DNA from: UBA967 sp044375555
GTDB lineage: Bacteria > Verrucomicrobiota > Verrucomicrobiia > Chthoniobacterales > Terrimicrobiaceae
Direction: 5' to 3'
DNA: 64,000 bases
Assembly: GCA_044375555.1 (NCBI GenBank)
Contig: JBILML010000002.1
Span: 82,679-146,678, forward strand
The notes under the pieces were generated by a model. It saw only the letters and a list, made by a program, of their open reading frames with translations. It did not search any database and was not told the DNA's origin. Numbering within the stretch: the stretch's first letter is position 1; every line of letters starts with the position of its first letter. Both the position numbers and the translations under genes were made by a program. Of this stretch, positions 6,289 through 15,137 are shown piece after piece.

Positions 6289-9105
6289 CTATTTGATTTT
6301 TTGCTTCACGACGGGAAGGAGGCCAGTGCCGTCGGTGAGGTCGCCGGAGAGTTCCCAGATCATCGCGCCACGGAATTTTTGCGCGTTGATGTAATCGCAT
6401 TTCGCACCGATGGACTGGCGGTCGTCGTAGCTGATAAAGAAACCTCCCTGGCTGGTCGGGGCATAGACCCAGGGCACTTGCGCGGTGGCGTCCCAGAAGC
6501 GGCGGTAGACCGTGGGCTCGGTGGCGAGGCGTTTCTCGACATCCCAGTAATCGAGCATGCCGGTGTCGTCCCAAGTTCCCTGCGCGGCGCCGGTGGAGGA
6601 TTGTTTGAAGCCGTTGTTGATATTCGGCACGCCTTTCCAACTGCGCCCGTAGAATGGCAGGCCGACGACGAGTTTGTCGCGCGGCACTCCACCGGCGAGG
6701 TAGGCATTCATCGCGGCGGCGGTGGTGAGCGGGTCGCCGGGCGCTCCGGAGAGGGCGGCTTGGTGGTCGGTCTTCGGCTCCCAGGCGCCGTGGAGGTCGT
6801 AGGTCATGACATTGATCCAATCCAAAACGGCGGCGATCTTTGCGGGCTCGATGTTGGCGATTTTATCGGGGCCGGCGGGTGCGGCGATGGAGAGGTAATA
6901 TCGCCGGCCGTCCTGCTGGCCCGCGGCGTCGAGTTGGCGGCGAAGCTCGCTGAGGAACGCGGTGAAGTTTTGTTTGTCCTCGGGACGCGAGACATTGGTT
7001 TCGAGGCCCCCGCCGCCTGGGTATTCCCAATCGATGTCCACGCCGTCGAAGCCGTATTTGCGGATGAACGCCACGGCGGAGGCGGCGAATTTGCTGCGCG
7101 AGGCGGCGGTGAGCGCGGCGTCGGAGAAGCGGCTCGAGAGCGTCCAGCCGCCGACCGAGATCATGGTGATGAGGTGGGGATTCTGGGTTTTGAGTTTCTT
7201 GAGCTGGTTGAAATTCCCGCGCAACGGTTGGTCCCATGTGTCGCCGGGGTAGGATTTTTCCACCGCCGCGTAGGAATCAAATAAAACCACCTCGCCGCCT
7301 GTGGAGATGTCGGCGAAGGCGTAGTTAAGGACATTCAGGTTTTTCGCGGGGATGTCATAGACATGGTAGTCGCGCTGGTAGATGCCCCATTCGACGAAAT
7401 AGGCGACGATGACTTTGCTCAAATCCGGCTGGCCGGCGACCGGGGTGGGCGATGGAGTCGGCGTGGGAGTTGGCGTGATGACGGGAGTCGGGGATGGTTT
7501 CGGGGTCGCGATTGGAGTGGGTGAGGGGGTCGGAGTTGGAGTTGCCGTGGGCTTCGGCGTGGGAGCTGGAGTGGGCGTGGCGCCGGAGGCCGGGAGGACG
7601 ACGAGCTTTTGCAAGGTGGCGGAAAGATTCGCCGGGTTGGCGGTGAATCCGATCGTGACCGACTGGCCGGCGGGGATCGTGGAGTTCCAGGATTTCGGAG
7701 TGACCTTGTAGCGCGGTGAGGCGGACTGCGTGGCGAGGGTTCCCTCCCACAGCGAGGAAATGGTCGAGGGATAGTCGAAGGCGAGCGACCAATTTGAAAC
7801 AGCGGCAGAGCCGGTGTTTTTCAGGATCACTTGCACCTCCATGCCGCTGCCCCAGGAATTCACGATCGAATGCGTCACGCTCAAAGCGCCGGTCACAGGT
7901 GCCGGGGTCGGCGTGGGGGTAGGAGTTGGCGTGGGCGTGGGTTTTGGAGTGGGCGAGGGTTTTGGCGTGGGGGTCGGTGTCGGGGCAGGCGTTGGGGTGG
8001 GAGTGGGAGACGGCGCTGGAGTCGGAGTCGGCGCGGTGGAGCCGCTGGGCAGGACCGAGAGATTTTGCAGAGCCGTGGCGCTGCCGCCGGGTTGAACGAT
8101 GTAACCGATATCGACGACTCCTCCGGCGGGGATGGTGGAGTTCCATGCCTCGGGCGTCAGCGTGTTGACCGGCGAGGTGCCAGAAGTGGAGAGCTTGGCG
8201 TTCCAAAAGCTCGTGATTTTTCCGGTGGAATCGAAGCGCACACTCCAATTCGAGACCGGCGCGGAGCTGGTATTTTTCAGGGTTAGCTGAACCTGCGCGC
8301 CGGAGCCCCAGTCGCTCACGACCTTCGTGGAAACGGTGAGGGCGCTGGGTGCGGGCGTGGCCGCCGGAGTTGGTGAAGGGCTGGGAGTTGGCGTGGGCGA
8401 TGCGGTGGGTTTTTCGCAGGTGCAGCCGGTGCCGCAGCCGTTCGGGATGCTGGCTTTTTTCGGGGCCGGAGGAACGGTGGGTTGCAGGGCGGGATCGAAA
8501 TTGAAGCCACCGAAATCGAGATCGCTCGTCGAGAAAAACGCCTCGCCTGCGGGATCGTCGCGTTGCCAGATCGCATAGAGGATATGCCGCCCGACGCGCT
8601 GCGGCATGTTGACGGAAAACCGGTAGGTGTTGCCGTCCAAAACCGGTGTGGCGAGCAGGGGCAGCGGCTCGAGATCGGCCCATTTGAGGGGCTTCGTGGG
8701 GTCGTAGGTGCTTTTGGTGATGAACGCCTGGAAGCTGCTGGGCTCATGCGGCGTGGGCGCGGAGAAGCAACAATCGTAGCGGCCCGCTTGCACCTTGGTC
8801 GCCGGCCAATCCAGCCGCACGAGATCCAGCCCGGCATACTTCGTGCGGCCCGCGCTCGCGAGTTGGCCGTCGGGGATGAGTTGGGAATAGTTGCGCTGCG
8901 GAGTGAGCAGGCTCACCTCGTGCCAATCATAAAACGCCTGGGTTCCCGCGACTGCCACAGCGGCCTTGCCAGCCTCGCTGGTTGGGGTCATGGGATTTTC
9001 CAAAAAGACCTCATAGACCCGGCTGGTCGGATTCGCCATGGATCCGTGAGCGAAGCAAGAGAGGGTGGAAGCGGCGAGCAAGCAGAGAGTGAGCAGAGAT
9101 TTCAT
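6289..9105 (-). CDS. multimodular chitin-degrading enzyme: AA10 LPMO - CBM2 - CBM2 - GH18 chitinase
   Basis: 938 aa from the ATG at 9105. The signal peptide (MKSLLTLCLLAASTLSCFA) is followed directly by His20. That gives a mature N-terminus HGSMANPTSR, the copper-binding start of AA10 lytic polysaccharide monooxygenases. The second copper His is H120 in APTPHEPSSFQAFITK, as in CBP21. A Pro/Thr linker leads to two CBM2-type modules (each with a DWGSG or NSWGSG start and a WNSTIPAG core), again separated by PT-rich linkers. The C-terminal ~370 residues are a GH18 domain with the DGVDIDWEYPG motif, catalytic acid E694. The protein should act outside the cell: the LPMO cleaves crystalline chitin oxidatively and the chitinase degrades the exposed chains. 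The type II secretion operon at 54-64 kb is a likely exporter. Confidence 0.93.
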   Translation of the reverse strand: MKSLLTLCLLAASTLSCFAHGSMANPTSRVYEVFLENPMTPTSEAGKAAVAVAGTQAFYDWHEVSLLTPQRNYSQLIPDGQLASAGRTKYAGLDLVRLDWPATKVQAGRYDCCFSAPTPHEPSSFQAFITKSTYDPTKPLKWADLEPLPLLATPVLDGNTYRFSVNMPQRVGRHILYAIWQRDDPAGEAFFSTSDLDFGGFNFDPALQPTVPPAPKKASIPNGCGTGCTCEKPTASPTPTPSPSPTPAATPAPSALTVSTKVVSDWGSGAQVQLTLKNTSSAPVSNWSVRFDSTGKITSFWNAKLSTSGTSPVNTLTPEAWNSTIPAGGVVDIGYIVQPGGSATALQNLSVLPSGSTAPTPTPAPSPTPTPTPAPTPTPTPKPSPTPKPTPTPTPTPTPTPAPVTGALSVTHSIVNSWGSGMEVQVILKNTGSAAVSNWSLAFDYPSTISSLWEGTLATQSASPRYKVTPKSWNSTIPAGQSVTIGFTANPANLSATLQKLVVLPASGATPTPAPTPKPTATPTPTPSPTPIATPKPSPTPVITPTPTPTPSPTPVAGQPDLSKVIVAYFVEWGIYQRDYHVYDIPAKNLNVLNYAFADISTGGEVVLFDSYAAVEKSYPGDTWDQPLRGNFNQLKKLKTQNPHLITMISVGGWTLSSRFSDAALTAASRSKFAASAVAFIRKYGFDGVDIDWEYPGGGGLETNVSRPEDKQNFTAFLSELRRQLDAAGQQDGRRYYLSIAAPAGPDKIANIEPAKIAAVLDWINVMTYDLHGAWEPKTDHQAALSGAPGDPLTTAAAMNAYLAGGVPRDKLVVGLPFYGRSWKGVPNINNGFKQSSTGAAQGTWDDTGMLDYWDVEKRLATEPTVYRRFWDATAQVPWVYAPTSQGGFFISYDDRQSIGAKCDYINAQKFRGAMIWELSGDLTDGTGLLPVVKQKIK

Positions 9106-9182
9106 GATTCGGTTTTCGTGCGTGGATGTCGTTAGACACGCCGCCACGCAGCCCGTTCAGAACTCAGCAAAAATAACCGCAG

Positions 9183-9830
9183 CTACTGGAGGTCTGCCGT
9201 CTCCACCGGCGAGACCGAGCCGTTGAAAAACCACGCGAGCCGTTTTTTGTGGATCGGCTCGGCAGGCGTGTTTGCGGCCCACGAGGCGCCAGCGACGCGC
9301 GGATGCTGGCGGTCTGCATCGGAAAATCCCCACGCATTCGCGGGGACTGATCCCAAGCGCATCGGGCCGGAGCCGTTGTTGGCGGCGAGCGAACCCCAGG
9401 GATTGATCGTCGCATTGCCACTCGCGACCGCCATGTTCATCACGAAGGTGCGCGAGGTGGGGAGCGAGGCAGTGGGCGTCATTCTGCGGTAGGCGGCTGG
9501 CACGAAGAGGTCGATGACCACTGGCTTTGCGGGTGTTTCCAAGCCGAGATACGGAGCGAGCTCGCGCACGAGACGCCCAGCGCGGGCGGGGTCGAACTCA
9601 GCGACTTGACCGGGCCAAAGCGAGCCGGGGAGGAGGCTGTCTTTGTCAGCGGCATAGAGGCCGATGGCGCTCCCGATTTGGCGCATGTTCGAGATGGCTT
9701 TGGCTCGATCTCCTTGTGTCCGCGCGGCACCCGTGGCTGTCAGGGCCAGCGCCGCGAGAATGGCGACAATCGCGATGGTGACCAGCAACTCGATGAGAGT
9801 GAAACCTGCGCGCCCGGCGTGTTGTTTCAT
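9183..9830 (-). CDS. type IV prepilin-like protein (orphan pseudopilin)
   Basis: 215 aa from the ATG at 9830, which overlaps the dehydrogenase stop by 4 bases. It has a short positively charged leader and the prepilin peptidase site with hydrophobic helix GFTLIELLVTIAIVAILAAL, including Glu at position +5. The C-terminal part resembles the large family of verrucomicrobial and planctomycetal secreted prepilin-like proteins with unknown roles. It is far from the gsp operon and coupled to a sugar dehydrogenase, so it may be a cell-surface protein rather than a secretion pseudopilin. Confidence 0.82.
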   Translation of the reverse strand: MKQHAGRAGFTLIELLVTIAIVAILAALALTATGAARTQGDRAKAISNMRQIGSAIGLYAADKDSLLPGSLWPGQVAEFDPARAGRLVRELAPYLGLETPAKPVVIDLFVPAAYRRMTPTASLPTSRTFVMNMAVASGNATINPWGSLAANNGSGPMRLGSVPANAWGFSDADRQHPRVAGASWAANTPAEPIHKKRLAWFFNGSVSPVETADLQ

Positions 9831-11263
9831 TTCTTCCCGCCGCTCTCCACGCCCGCAGGAACAAGCCGCACGATCCTGTCGGGGTTGTTGAGAACGACAT
9901 AAAGAAACCCATCGGGTCCGCAACGAACATCCCTCACGCGGCCCATGCCTTCAAACACCACCTCGTCCTCGATGACCTTCCCATCTCTCATCCGCAGGCG
10001 GTGAACCGTGCCCTGAAGTCCACCTGCAAAGAAGTCGTTCTTCCATTCGGGGAACGTGTCGCCGTCGTAAAAAGCCAACCCGCAGGTCGCGATCGAGGGC
10101 GTCCAGTGATGGAGCGGCGGTTCGAAGCCCTCTTTTTCTGTGAGCGCCGTGAGCGGCGTGCCGTTGTAGTTCATGCCGAAGGATGCCACCGGCCAACCGT
10201 AGTTCGCGCCCTTGCGGATTCGGTTGAACTCATCGCCCCCGCGCGGGCCGTGCTCCGTCTCGTAAATCGCATGGTCGCGCGGGTCCACCACCAGACCCTG
10301 AGGGTTCCGGTGGCCGTAGCTCCACACCGCCGCGAGCGTATCCGTGCGGTCGGCGAAGGGATTGTCGGCGGGAATTTTTCCGTCGGGCAGAACGCGGTAG
10401 ATTTTCCCATTGGGAAGTCCGATGTCTTGAGCCTTGTCTTTATCCCCGCGCTCTCCGATCGAAAAAAATACATGCCCGCGATCGAAAACGATGCGTGATC
10501 CAAAGTGCACACCGCTCTTTGTGTAGTGCTTCGGATCCGCTTCGAAGATCGTTTCCTCATCGATCCACTTGTTGTCTGCGATCCGCCCACGCGAGATTTT
10601 CGTCATCGAGGAATTGGCGGCGCTCGGCGCCGGTGCGGAATACGAGAGGTAAACCCAACCGCTCTTCTCGAAATCCGGCGCAGCGGCGACATCCAGCATC
10701 CCGCCTTGGCTCGAAACCACCACCGGCGGCGTGTCGGAAACGGCCTCGGGTTGGAGTTTCCAGTTTTGATCGAGAATCCGAAGATGACCGTTTTTTTCGG
10801 TCACCAACTTCCGGCCATCCGGCAGAAACGCCAGCGCCCATGGCGTCTCCAGCCCCGAGGCCACGACTGACTCAACGATGTAGCTGGCGTGCTCGGTTCG
10901 CACGGGTTCGCCGGGTAGCGATTTGGGTTTCGGAGCGCCGGATTTTCGCGCGGCGTTTTCGTTTTCACGGATATAGACCACCAAGGCGCGGATCGACTCT
11001 GCGGGGAGAGCTTTTTCAAATGCCGGCATCCCTGCATCGGGGATTCCAACCGAGATCGAGGCGGCGATTTCGACATCGGATGCGCCATATTTCCAGATGC
11101 CTTCGTTCAGTGCGCCGCCACTCCCACCATCCAACTCCGCCCCGTGGCACGACGCGCAGTTCTCGCGATAAACATCCTCCACTTTCGCCTGCGCCATAGC
11201 CCGTCCTCCCGCGAAGAGAACTCCGAAGGCCAAAAAACCAAAAATCGCGCGGCGAGCCATCAT
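9827..11263 (-). CDS. secreted cytochrome c - PQQ-type sugar dehydrogenase fusion
   Basis: 478 aa from ATG 11263 (an ATG at 11260 is equally possible). A signal peptide ends near GGRAMAQA. Residues about 28-100 form a class I cytochrome c domain with CASCH and a later Met ligand candidate (GMPAFEKAL). Residues about 125-470 are a six-bladed soluble aldose sugar dehydrogenase (Asd/YliI-like) fold, with GGMLDVAAAPDF, HFGSRIVF, WSYGHRNPQGL and EHGPRGGDE. It should oxidise sugars in the periplasm and pass electrons through its own heme. The start codon lies only 8 bp from the end of the mobile-element att repeat, and the region upstream belongs to the element. No Shine-Dalgarno sequence is visible, so its present expression is uncertain. 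Confidence 0.9.
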   Translation of the reverse strand: MMARRAIFGFLAFGVLFAGGRAMAQAKVEDVYRENCASCHGAELDGGSGGALNEGIWKYGASDVEIAASISVGIPDAGMPAFEKALPAESIRALVVYIRENENAARKSGAPKPKSLPGEPVRTEHASYIVESVVASGLETPWALAFLPDGRKLVTEKNGHLRILDQNWKLQPEAVSDTPPVVVSSQGGMLDVAAAPDFEKSGWVYLSYSAPAPSAANSSMTKISRGRIADNKWIDEETIFEADPKHYTKSGVHFGSRIVFDRGHVFFSIGERGDKDKAQDIGLPNGKIYRVLPDGKIPADNPFADRTDTLAAVWSYGHRNPQGLVVDPRDHAIYETEHGPRGGDEFNRIRKGANYGWPVASFGMNYNGTPLTALTEKEGFEPPLHHWTPSIATCGLAFYDGDTFPEWKNDFFAGGLQGTVHRLRMRDGKVIEDEVVFEGMGRVRDVRCGPDGFLYVVLNNPDRIVRLVPAGVESGGKK

Positions 11264-11271
11264 GAAAAAAC

Positions 11272-11298
11272 TGGAGGCGACGGGAGTCGAACCCGTGT
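11272..11298. repeat. element boundary attachment repeat (distal copy)
   Basis: 27 bases identical to 19258-19284. This is a detached copy of the 3' end of ssrA (T-arm and acceptor strand) and marks the end of the integrated element away from the intact tmRNA gene. Identity stops exactly at both ends (preceding base C versus G, following base T versus C). Confidence 0.95.
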
Positions 11299-11393
11299 TT
11301 CCCTCCAAGATACACATCAAGAAACGCCAATGCTTGCGAAGCCTGATAAATACTGGATTCTGGAGCTTGGCAAACATCGGCGTTGTCAAATGT

Positions 11394-11415
11394 GTGTTCC
11401 CGTTTATGTTCCCGT
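11394..11415. promoter_or_regulatory. candidate integrase arm-type sites, distal end
   Basis: Two TGTTCCCGT nonamers (11395-11403 and 11407-11415) lie in the same orientation with a 3-base spacer, 96 bp inside the boundary repeat. An identical 22-base block occurs near the other end at 19195-19216. Tandem short direct repeats flanking the core on both sides are the usual architecture of arm-type sites for lambda-like integrases. Confidence 0.65.
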
Positions 11416-11548
11416 TTTGAGTTTTATTTGTGAAAATTACGATTGAACTTTCTAATGCACATACACGCGATTTTCAATGATTGGGATTTCTCACGGGGAG
11501 GCCATGGGGTTCTCTGCTTTCGGGGTTTATGACTTGGAGGGTGTCCCG

Positions 11549-11812
11549 ATGATCGAAAAGCACTATTCGCCTAGCGAACTGGCGAAGATTCTTGGGATTT
11601 CAAGGGCGGGAATGCACCTCCGACTCCATGATGGGACTTTCGGCCATGTGCGGCTCGGTGATCGGATTTTAATTCCCGAGAGTGAGGTTCAGCGGGTGCT
11701 GGATCAGTGCCGGATTGAGAGCGCCCACGCGCGGCCTGCGCACCGGCGCAATCTTTCTTCCCATCCTGGCCCCTGCCGCCGCTCCAACTTTCAAACATCT
11801 CCCGAATCCTAA
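11549..11812 (+). CDS. excisionase-like helix-turn-helix protein
   Basis: 87 aa from the ATG at 11549, chosen because GGAGG lies 8 bases upstream. In-frame starts further upstream (11477) lack this. The sequence HYSPSELAKILGISRAGMHL followed by RLGDRILIPESEV is the MerR/excisionase-type (HTH_17) fold. The stop overlaps the integrase start by one base (TAATG), so the two are translationally coupled. It probably acts as the recombination directionality factor or as regulator of the integrase. Confidence 0.8.
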   Translation: MIEKHYSPSELAKILGISRAGMHLRLHDGTFGHVRLGDRILIPESEVQRVLDQCRIESAHARPAHRRNLSSHPGPCRRSNFQTSPES

Positions 11813-12996
11813 TGGCTTGCGTCATCAAACGGCCTGACTCGAAAAGCTGGATCGCCTGTTTCACAGATATCAACGGGCGGCGGTTGAAGCGCAGCACGAA
11901 AATTGCGGCGATTGAGCGGGAACGCCTGAAGGCTCTAAAAATCGCGGAGCAATACGAGGAGGCCGCTCGAAAGAAGCGCACGGCGGCTCAGGTGCGGCGG
12001 GTTATCGCTGATCTCCACAGCAAGATCACAAATGAGGATTTGCCGTTTCAATCCTTCCGGAAATATCTCACGGAATGGCTCGAAGAAAAAAAAGATGAAA
12101 CAGCCCCGGCCACACGAACCTTTTACTCACAGCAGAAGGAGAAATTTTTGACATTTCTTGGGCCTAAAGCAGACCGGGACATTTCGGAAATCACGAAGAA
12201 AGACCTTCTGGATTTTCGCAAGGCCGAGAAGGCCCGTGGACTCGCTACGAAAACGATCAATCATAGCGTAAAATTTCTGCGGATGGTTTTTAATAAGGCG
12301 TGGGAGGATGATGTTATTGCAGACACCCCGGCCAAGGGGGTGAAAACCCTCAAAGCGAGCAGGGAGAGGGCGCGGCGTCCATTTTCTCAGGATGAAATCA
12401 GGGCCGTGCTGGAAGTGGCGGATGAAGAGTGGCAGAGCATGATTCTCTTTGGACTTTTTACAGGGCAGCGGCTCGGGGATATCGCTTGCCTGACTTGGGG
12501 CAATGTTGATTTGCAGGCTCAAGAGGTGCGTCTTGTGACTCGGAAGAGGGGCTTGAGTGTAAAGATTCCAATTGCAGGGCCGCTTGCGAAGCATATCGCT
12601 ACGCTAACTCCGGGCAAAAATGCCTCCTCGCCCGTTCATCCAAGTGCGGCTGAAATTGTGCGTCTGCAGAAAAAGACGGGGGGCTTATCAAACCAATTTG
12701 CAAGGATACTGGCGAGGGCTGGACTCCGCGAGAAGCAGCCTCACACTAAGACGCACGGGCTAGGGCGTGGCGTTGGTAGCAACAAGGAGACATTGAGCTT
12801 TCATAGCCTGCGGCACACGGCTGTAAGCATGATGAAGGCGGCGGGGATTCCCGAAGCTACGGCCATGGAGATTGTGGGGCATGAGAGCGTCGAGATGTCG
12901 CGGCTCTACACTCATGTGGGTGATGCCGAGTTGAGAAGGGCGAGCGAGAGCTTCCCTGACATTATGGCAGGAATGCCAGAAGGAGAAAAAAGATGA
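11812..12996 (+). CDS. int: tyrosine recombinase (integrase) of the ssrA element
   Basis: 394 aa. It has an N-terminal arm-binding-like region, a SAM-like core-binding domain (about 75-170) and a catalytic domain. The visible catalytic set is R220 in FTGQRLGD, K245, H331 and R334 in HSLRHT, H357 in GHES and Y366 in LYTHV. It should recombine the 27-bp core in ssrA with the element copy. It is coupled to the HTH gene upstream, and its position next to the distal att end is typical. Confidence 0.95.
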   Translation: MACVIKRPDSKSWIACFTDINGRRLKRSTKIAAIERERLKALKIAEQYEEAARKKRTAAQVRRVIADLHSKITNEDLPFQSFRKYLTEWLEEKKDETAPATRTFYSQQKEKFLTFLGPKADRDISEITKKDLLDFRKAEKARGLATKTINHSVKFLRMVFNKAWEDDVIADTPAKGVKTLKASRERARRPFSQDEIRAVLEVADEEWQSMILFGLFTGQRLGDIACLTWGNVDLQAQEVRLVTRKRGLSVKIPIAGPLAKHIATLTPGKNASSPVHPSAAEIVRLQKKTGGLSNQFARILARAGLREKQPHTKTHGLGRGVGSNKETLSFHSLRHTAVSMMKAAGIPEATAMEIVGHESVEMSRLYTHVGDAELRRASESFPDIMAGMPEGEKR

Positions 12997-13064
12997 TGAG
13001 ATTTCTTCTCTCTCTCCCCTGTCTGCCTGTGGTTTCTGCGGGGGATTTTTTCGATGGACGGATT

Positions 13065-13100
13065 TCCGTCCACACCCACACTCCTATAGGTGTGGATGGA
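13065..13100. other. 12-bp hairpin after the integrase gene (in a 331-bp noncoding gap)
   Basis: Arms 13065-13076 (TCCGTCCACACC) and 13089-13100 pair over 12 positions with one G-T wobble around a 12-base loop. No T-run follows, so it is not a standard terminator. The gap 12997-13327 also holds several GGACGG/CCGTCC words but no convincing gene. Confidence 0.5.
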
Positions 13101-13327
13101 CGCTGGACGGCTTGGCGCGGTGCGCTGGCGGCTCGCCTTGGGGTTTTTCTGGCGGCAGAAGGCCGTGACAGCGGCGGCAATCTCAAAGGGCGTTTGCGGG
13201 GCTTGTGGCTCTGCGGGTTTCTTTTCTTGTGGCGCAAAGTCGGGGACGCATTTCCCCATTCCAGCGCGTTCCGCGCGGCTGGACGGAGAACTTTTGTCCG
13301 TCCGGGCGTCCAGCGGTGGACAAGCGT

Positions 13328-14380
13328 ATGAAGACCCGGAGGCAAAAGGGCGGCATTCCTGCAGGCAGCGCGGCATTGGCTGCGGTCGCCAAGGAAGAGG
13401 TGTCGAAGGGAAAAGCCGTGGATCGGCTTGCCGCCTTGCTCGGCTCGGCGGTTCTGGTGAAAAGGGGTTTCCGTGGGCGGTCTGTCCCTGCCTCGTTTCT
13501 TGACGAGGTTGCTGCCCTTGTCGCGGAAGGAATGCCACACACGCCAAGCACCCTCAAAGATCAGGCAGATAAGTTTGGGATCAGCCTGCCTGCTTTAGTG
13601 GCAGCGATTCGGGGCAAGGATGCCGAAAAGCTTCGTGCAATTTTGGCGCGGCCTAATGCCCGTGCCGATGCTGCCATGGAGGAGGCTTTCAAGGGTGATG
13701 ATGAGGAGTGGAGGGCAGAAATTGAGGAGTGGTATGGCCGCCCCCGCTTTGCCCGTCGAACCCTCATGCTGGATTTCGAGTCCGATGATGACGAGCGGAG
13801 GGCTAAAATTGAGGAGTGGTATGACCAGCTCCCCGAATGGCCTCACGACAGGCCAAAGGAGGTTCTTCCAGAGTGGAGTTTCATTGAAGGCGAATGGTTG
13901 GCAGAACACCCCGGCAAGACGCCAAAGCCGGGGGAGGTTTTCCGCTGGCAGGAGGCACGACAGAAGGCGAGTGATGCGGCAAGGGTATCAGTTTCTGCCA
14001 AACTCAAGGCGAAGGCAAAGGCGGCAAATGATCGGGATATCACCCCCCCCGCTCTTGAATGCGATGAGGTTGCTGTGGCTCTTGAATCCTTTCGGCGAAT
14101 CCAATGGGGACAGCGCGAGCGATGGCCGACGATTGATGATGTTCGCGTTTCAACGGGGATGTCACGCAGAGAGCTTGGGCGAGTCCTGAATGGCGGTCGC
14201 TGGAAAGCTCGCAATGTTTCGAGAGGCGCGGGTTCCAAGTCTCCGCGCGGCGGGCGTCCTGCGGTTAAGGTTTCGCCCGTGGGGATGCAACGCATCATCC
14301 GGGCATTTTTGAAAAAGCGGAAGCTGCCTCTGGATCGAGCGCAAAAACTTTTGGATTTTCTTGGGCGAGTGAAATTCTGA
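13328..14380 (+). CDS. element protein of unknown function with an internal duplication
   Basis: 350 aa from the ATG at 13328; an upstream ATG at 13205 would run through the GGACGG-rich region and is less likely. The N-terminus is basic (MKTRRQKGG). Residues about 124-136 and 153-165 are near copies (DDEEWRAEIEEWY and DDDERRAKIEEWY) 29 codons apart. The C-terminal third has DVRVSTGMSRRELGRVLNGG, which could be a helix-turn-helix, and a strongly basic end. I recognise no family. A DNA-binding or replication accessory role is only a guess from context. Confidence 0.7.
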   Translation: MKTRRQKGGIPAGSAALAAVAKEEVSKGKAVDRLAALLGSAVLVKRGFRGRSVPASFLDEVAALVAEGMPHTPSTLKDQADKFGISLPALVAAIRGKDAEKLRAILARPNARADAAMEEAFKGDDEEWRAEIEEWYGRPRFARRTLMLDFESDDDERRAKIEEWYDQLPEWPHDRPKEVLPEWSFIEGEWLAEHPGKTPKPGEVFRWQEARQKASDAARVSVSAKLKAKAKAANDRDITPPALECDEVAVALESFRRIQWGQRERWPTIDDVRVSTGMSRRELGRVLNGGRWKARNVSRGAGSKSPRGGRPAVKVSPVGMQRIIRAFLKKRKLPLDRAQKLLDFLGRVKF

Positions 14381-14533
14381 TCGGGCTATAGAAGCCGATT
14401 TGGTGGTGGTTTGAAGGGGTTTGGGGTTCTGGTGGCTGCACCCATTCACAGGGATGTCTGCCTGTGTTTTTTTCCGATCACCGCAACGGGCATGACGCCT
14501 GTGGCGGTCAGTCAAACCAAACCCAAGAAAAAC

Positions 14534-14884
14534 ATGACCCCTACCTCTCAAACCTACACGGGCGCGATGCCCAAAGTCGCGGGAGATGTCCCGGCGCACC
14601 TGTCCCGGCAGGTTGAAATCGCGACATCAGCAAACCTTGCCGAGTTCTCTCGGTTGCCTAAGCCCCCTGCCCGCTGCCCGATCAGCGGCGGCTCGCGCAG
14701 TTGGCTTCTTGAAACGGATGCCAAGCTCCCGCCTGATCAGCGGTTCCTCGTTCGCGTGAGGCGGCGGGGTTGCCTGCGAGGGGTCGTGTTCGTTTCGGTT
14801 CCCCGGCTCTGCGCCTTCTTGCGCGGGGTTCAGAATGGAGAAGTCGCAGGCTTTACCTCGGAGGGCGTGAACGATGAAAACTGA
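14534..14884 (+). CDS. small AlpA-like DNA-binding protein
   Basis: 116 aa from ATG 14534 (14492 is also possible; neither has a strong ribosome site). The core reads EFSRLPKPPARCPISGGSRS, then later RGCLRGVVFVSVPRLCAFL. I know this pattern (R-L-P-x-x-G-x-R-C-P-x-S-G-x-S-R-S plus R-K-R-G-x-x-R-G-V-R-L) from small regulators common in verrucomicrobial genomes and elements, probably a winged-helix or AlpA-like fold. Its stop overlaps the next ORF by 11 bases, so it appears to head the replication operon. Confidence 0.6.
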   Translation: MTPTSQTYTGAMPKVAGDVPAHLSRQVEIATSANLAEFSRLPKPPARCPISGGSRSWLLETDAKLPPDQRFLVRVRRRGCLRGVVFVSVPRLCAFLRGVQNGEVAGFTSEGVNDEN

Positions 14885-15137
14885 TCTCTGGTCTGTTTTG
14901 TTGTTCCCGGATTCGCGTTGTGTTGCCGGGGTGTCGCTGGATCGGATGGCGGCTGATTCTCTGAGAACCATCCGTGCAAGGGAGGTTCTGCGGCCTGTGG
15001 TCGTGGTTAGCCTCCATAGCTCGCCACGGGCGGCAGATCGTCAATCGGAGCGAGTCGGGCGGATGCTTGGCTCGGGCTGGTTCGTGGCTCGCGATAGCGC
15101 GGTGAACGAGGCTGCACAGATGGAGGGCGCAGAATGA
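14874..15137 (+). CDS. small ORF coupled to the primase gene, unknown function
   Basis: 87 aa. The start overlaps the preceding gene (ATGAAAACTGA) and its stop overlaps the primase start (ATGA), so it sits in a tightly coupled chain, the main evidence that it is real. The sequence MKTDLWSVLLFPDSRCVAGV...RPVVVVSL has short hydrophobic strands but no recognisable domain. Confidence 0.55.
   Translation: MKTDLWSVLLFPDSRCVAGVSLDRMAADSLRTIRAREVLRPVVVVSLHSSPRAADRQSERVGRMLGSGWFVARDSAVNEAAQMEGAE

Noticed and set aside
7430..8400. GTGGGAGTTGGCGT-like simple repeats suggestive of a microsatellite element
   Set aside because: They encode the Pro/Thr linkers between modules of the chitinase and stay in frame.
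11144..11446. Open frame crossing the distal attachment repeat with a GSRTRV motif
   Set aside because: The motif is the translation of the tmRNA 3' end, a well-known annotation artefact; the frame is not a gene. The same applies at 19098-19331.
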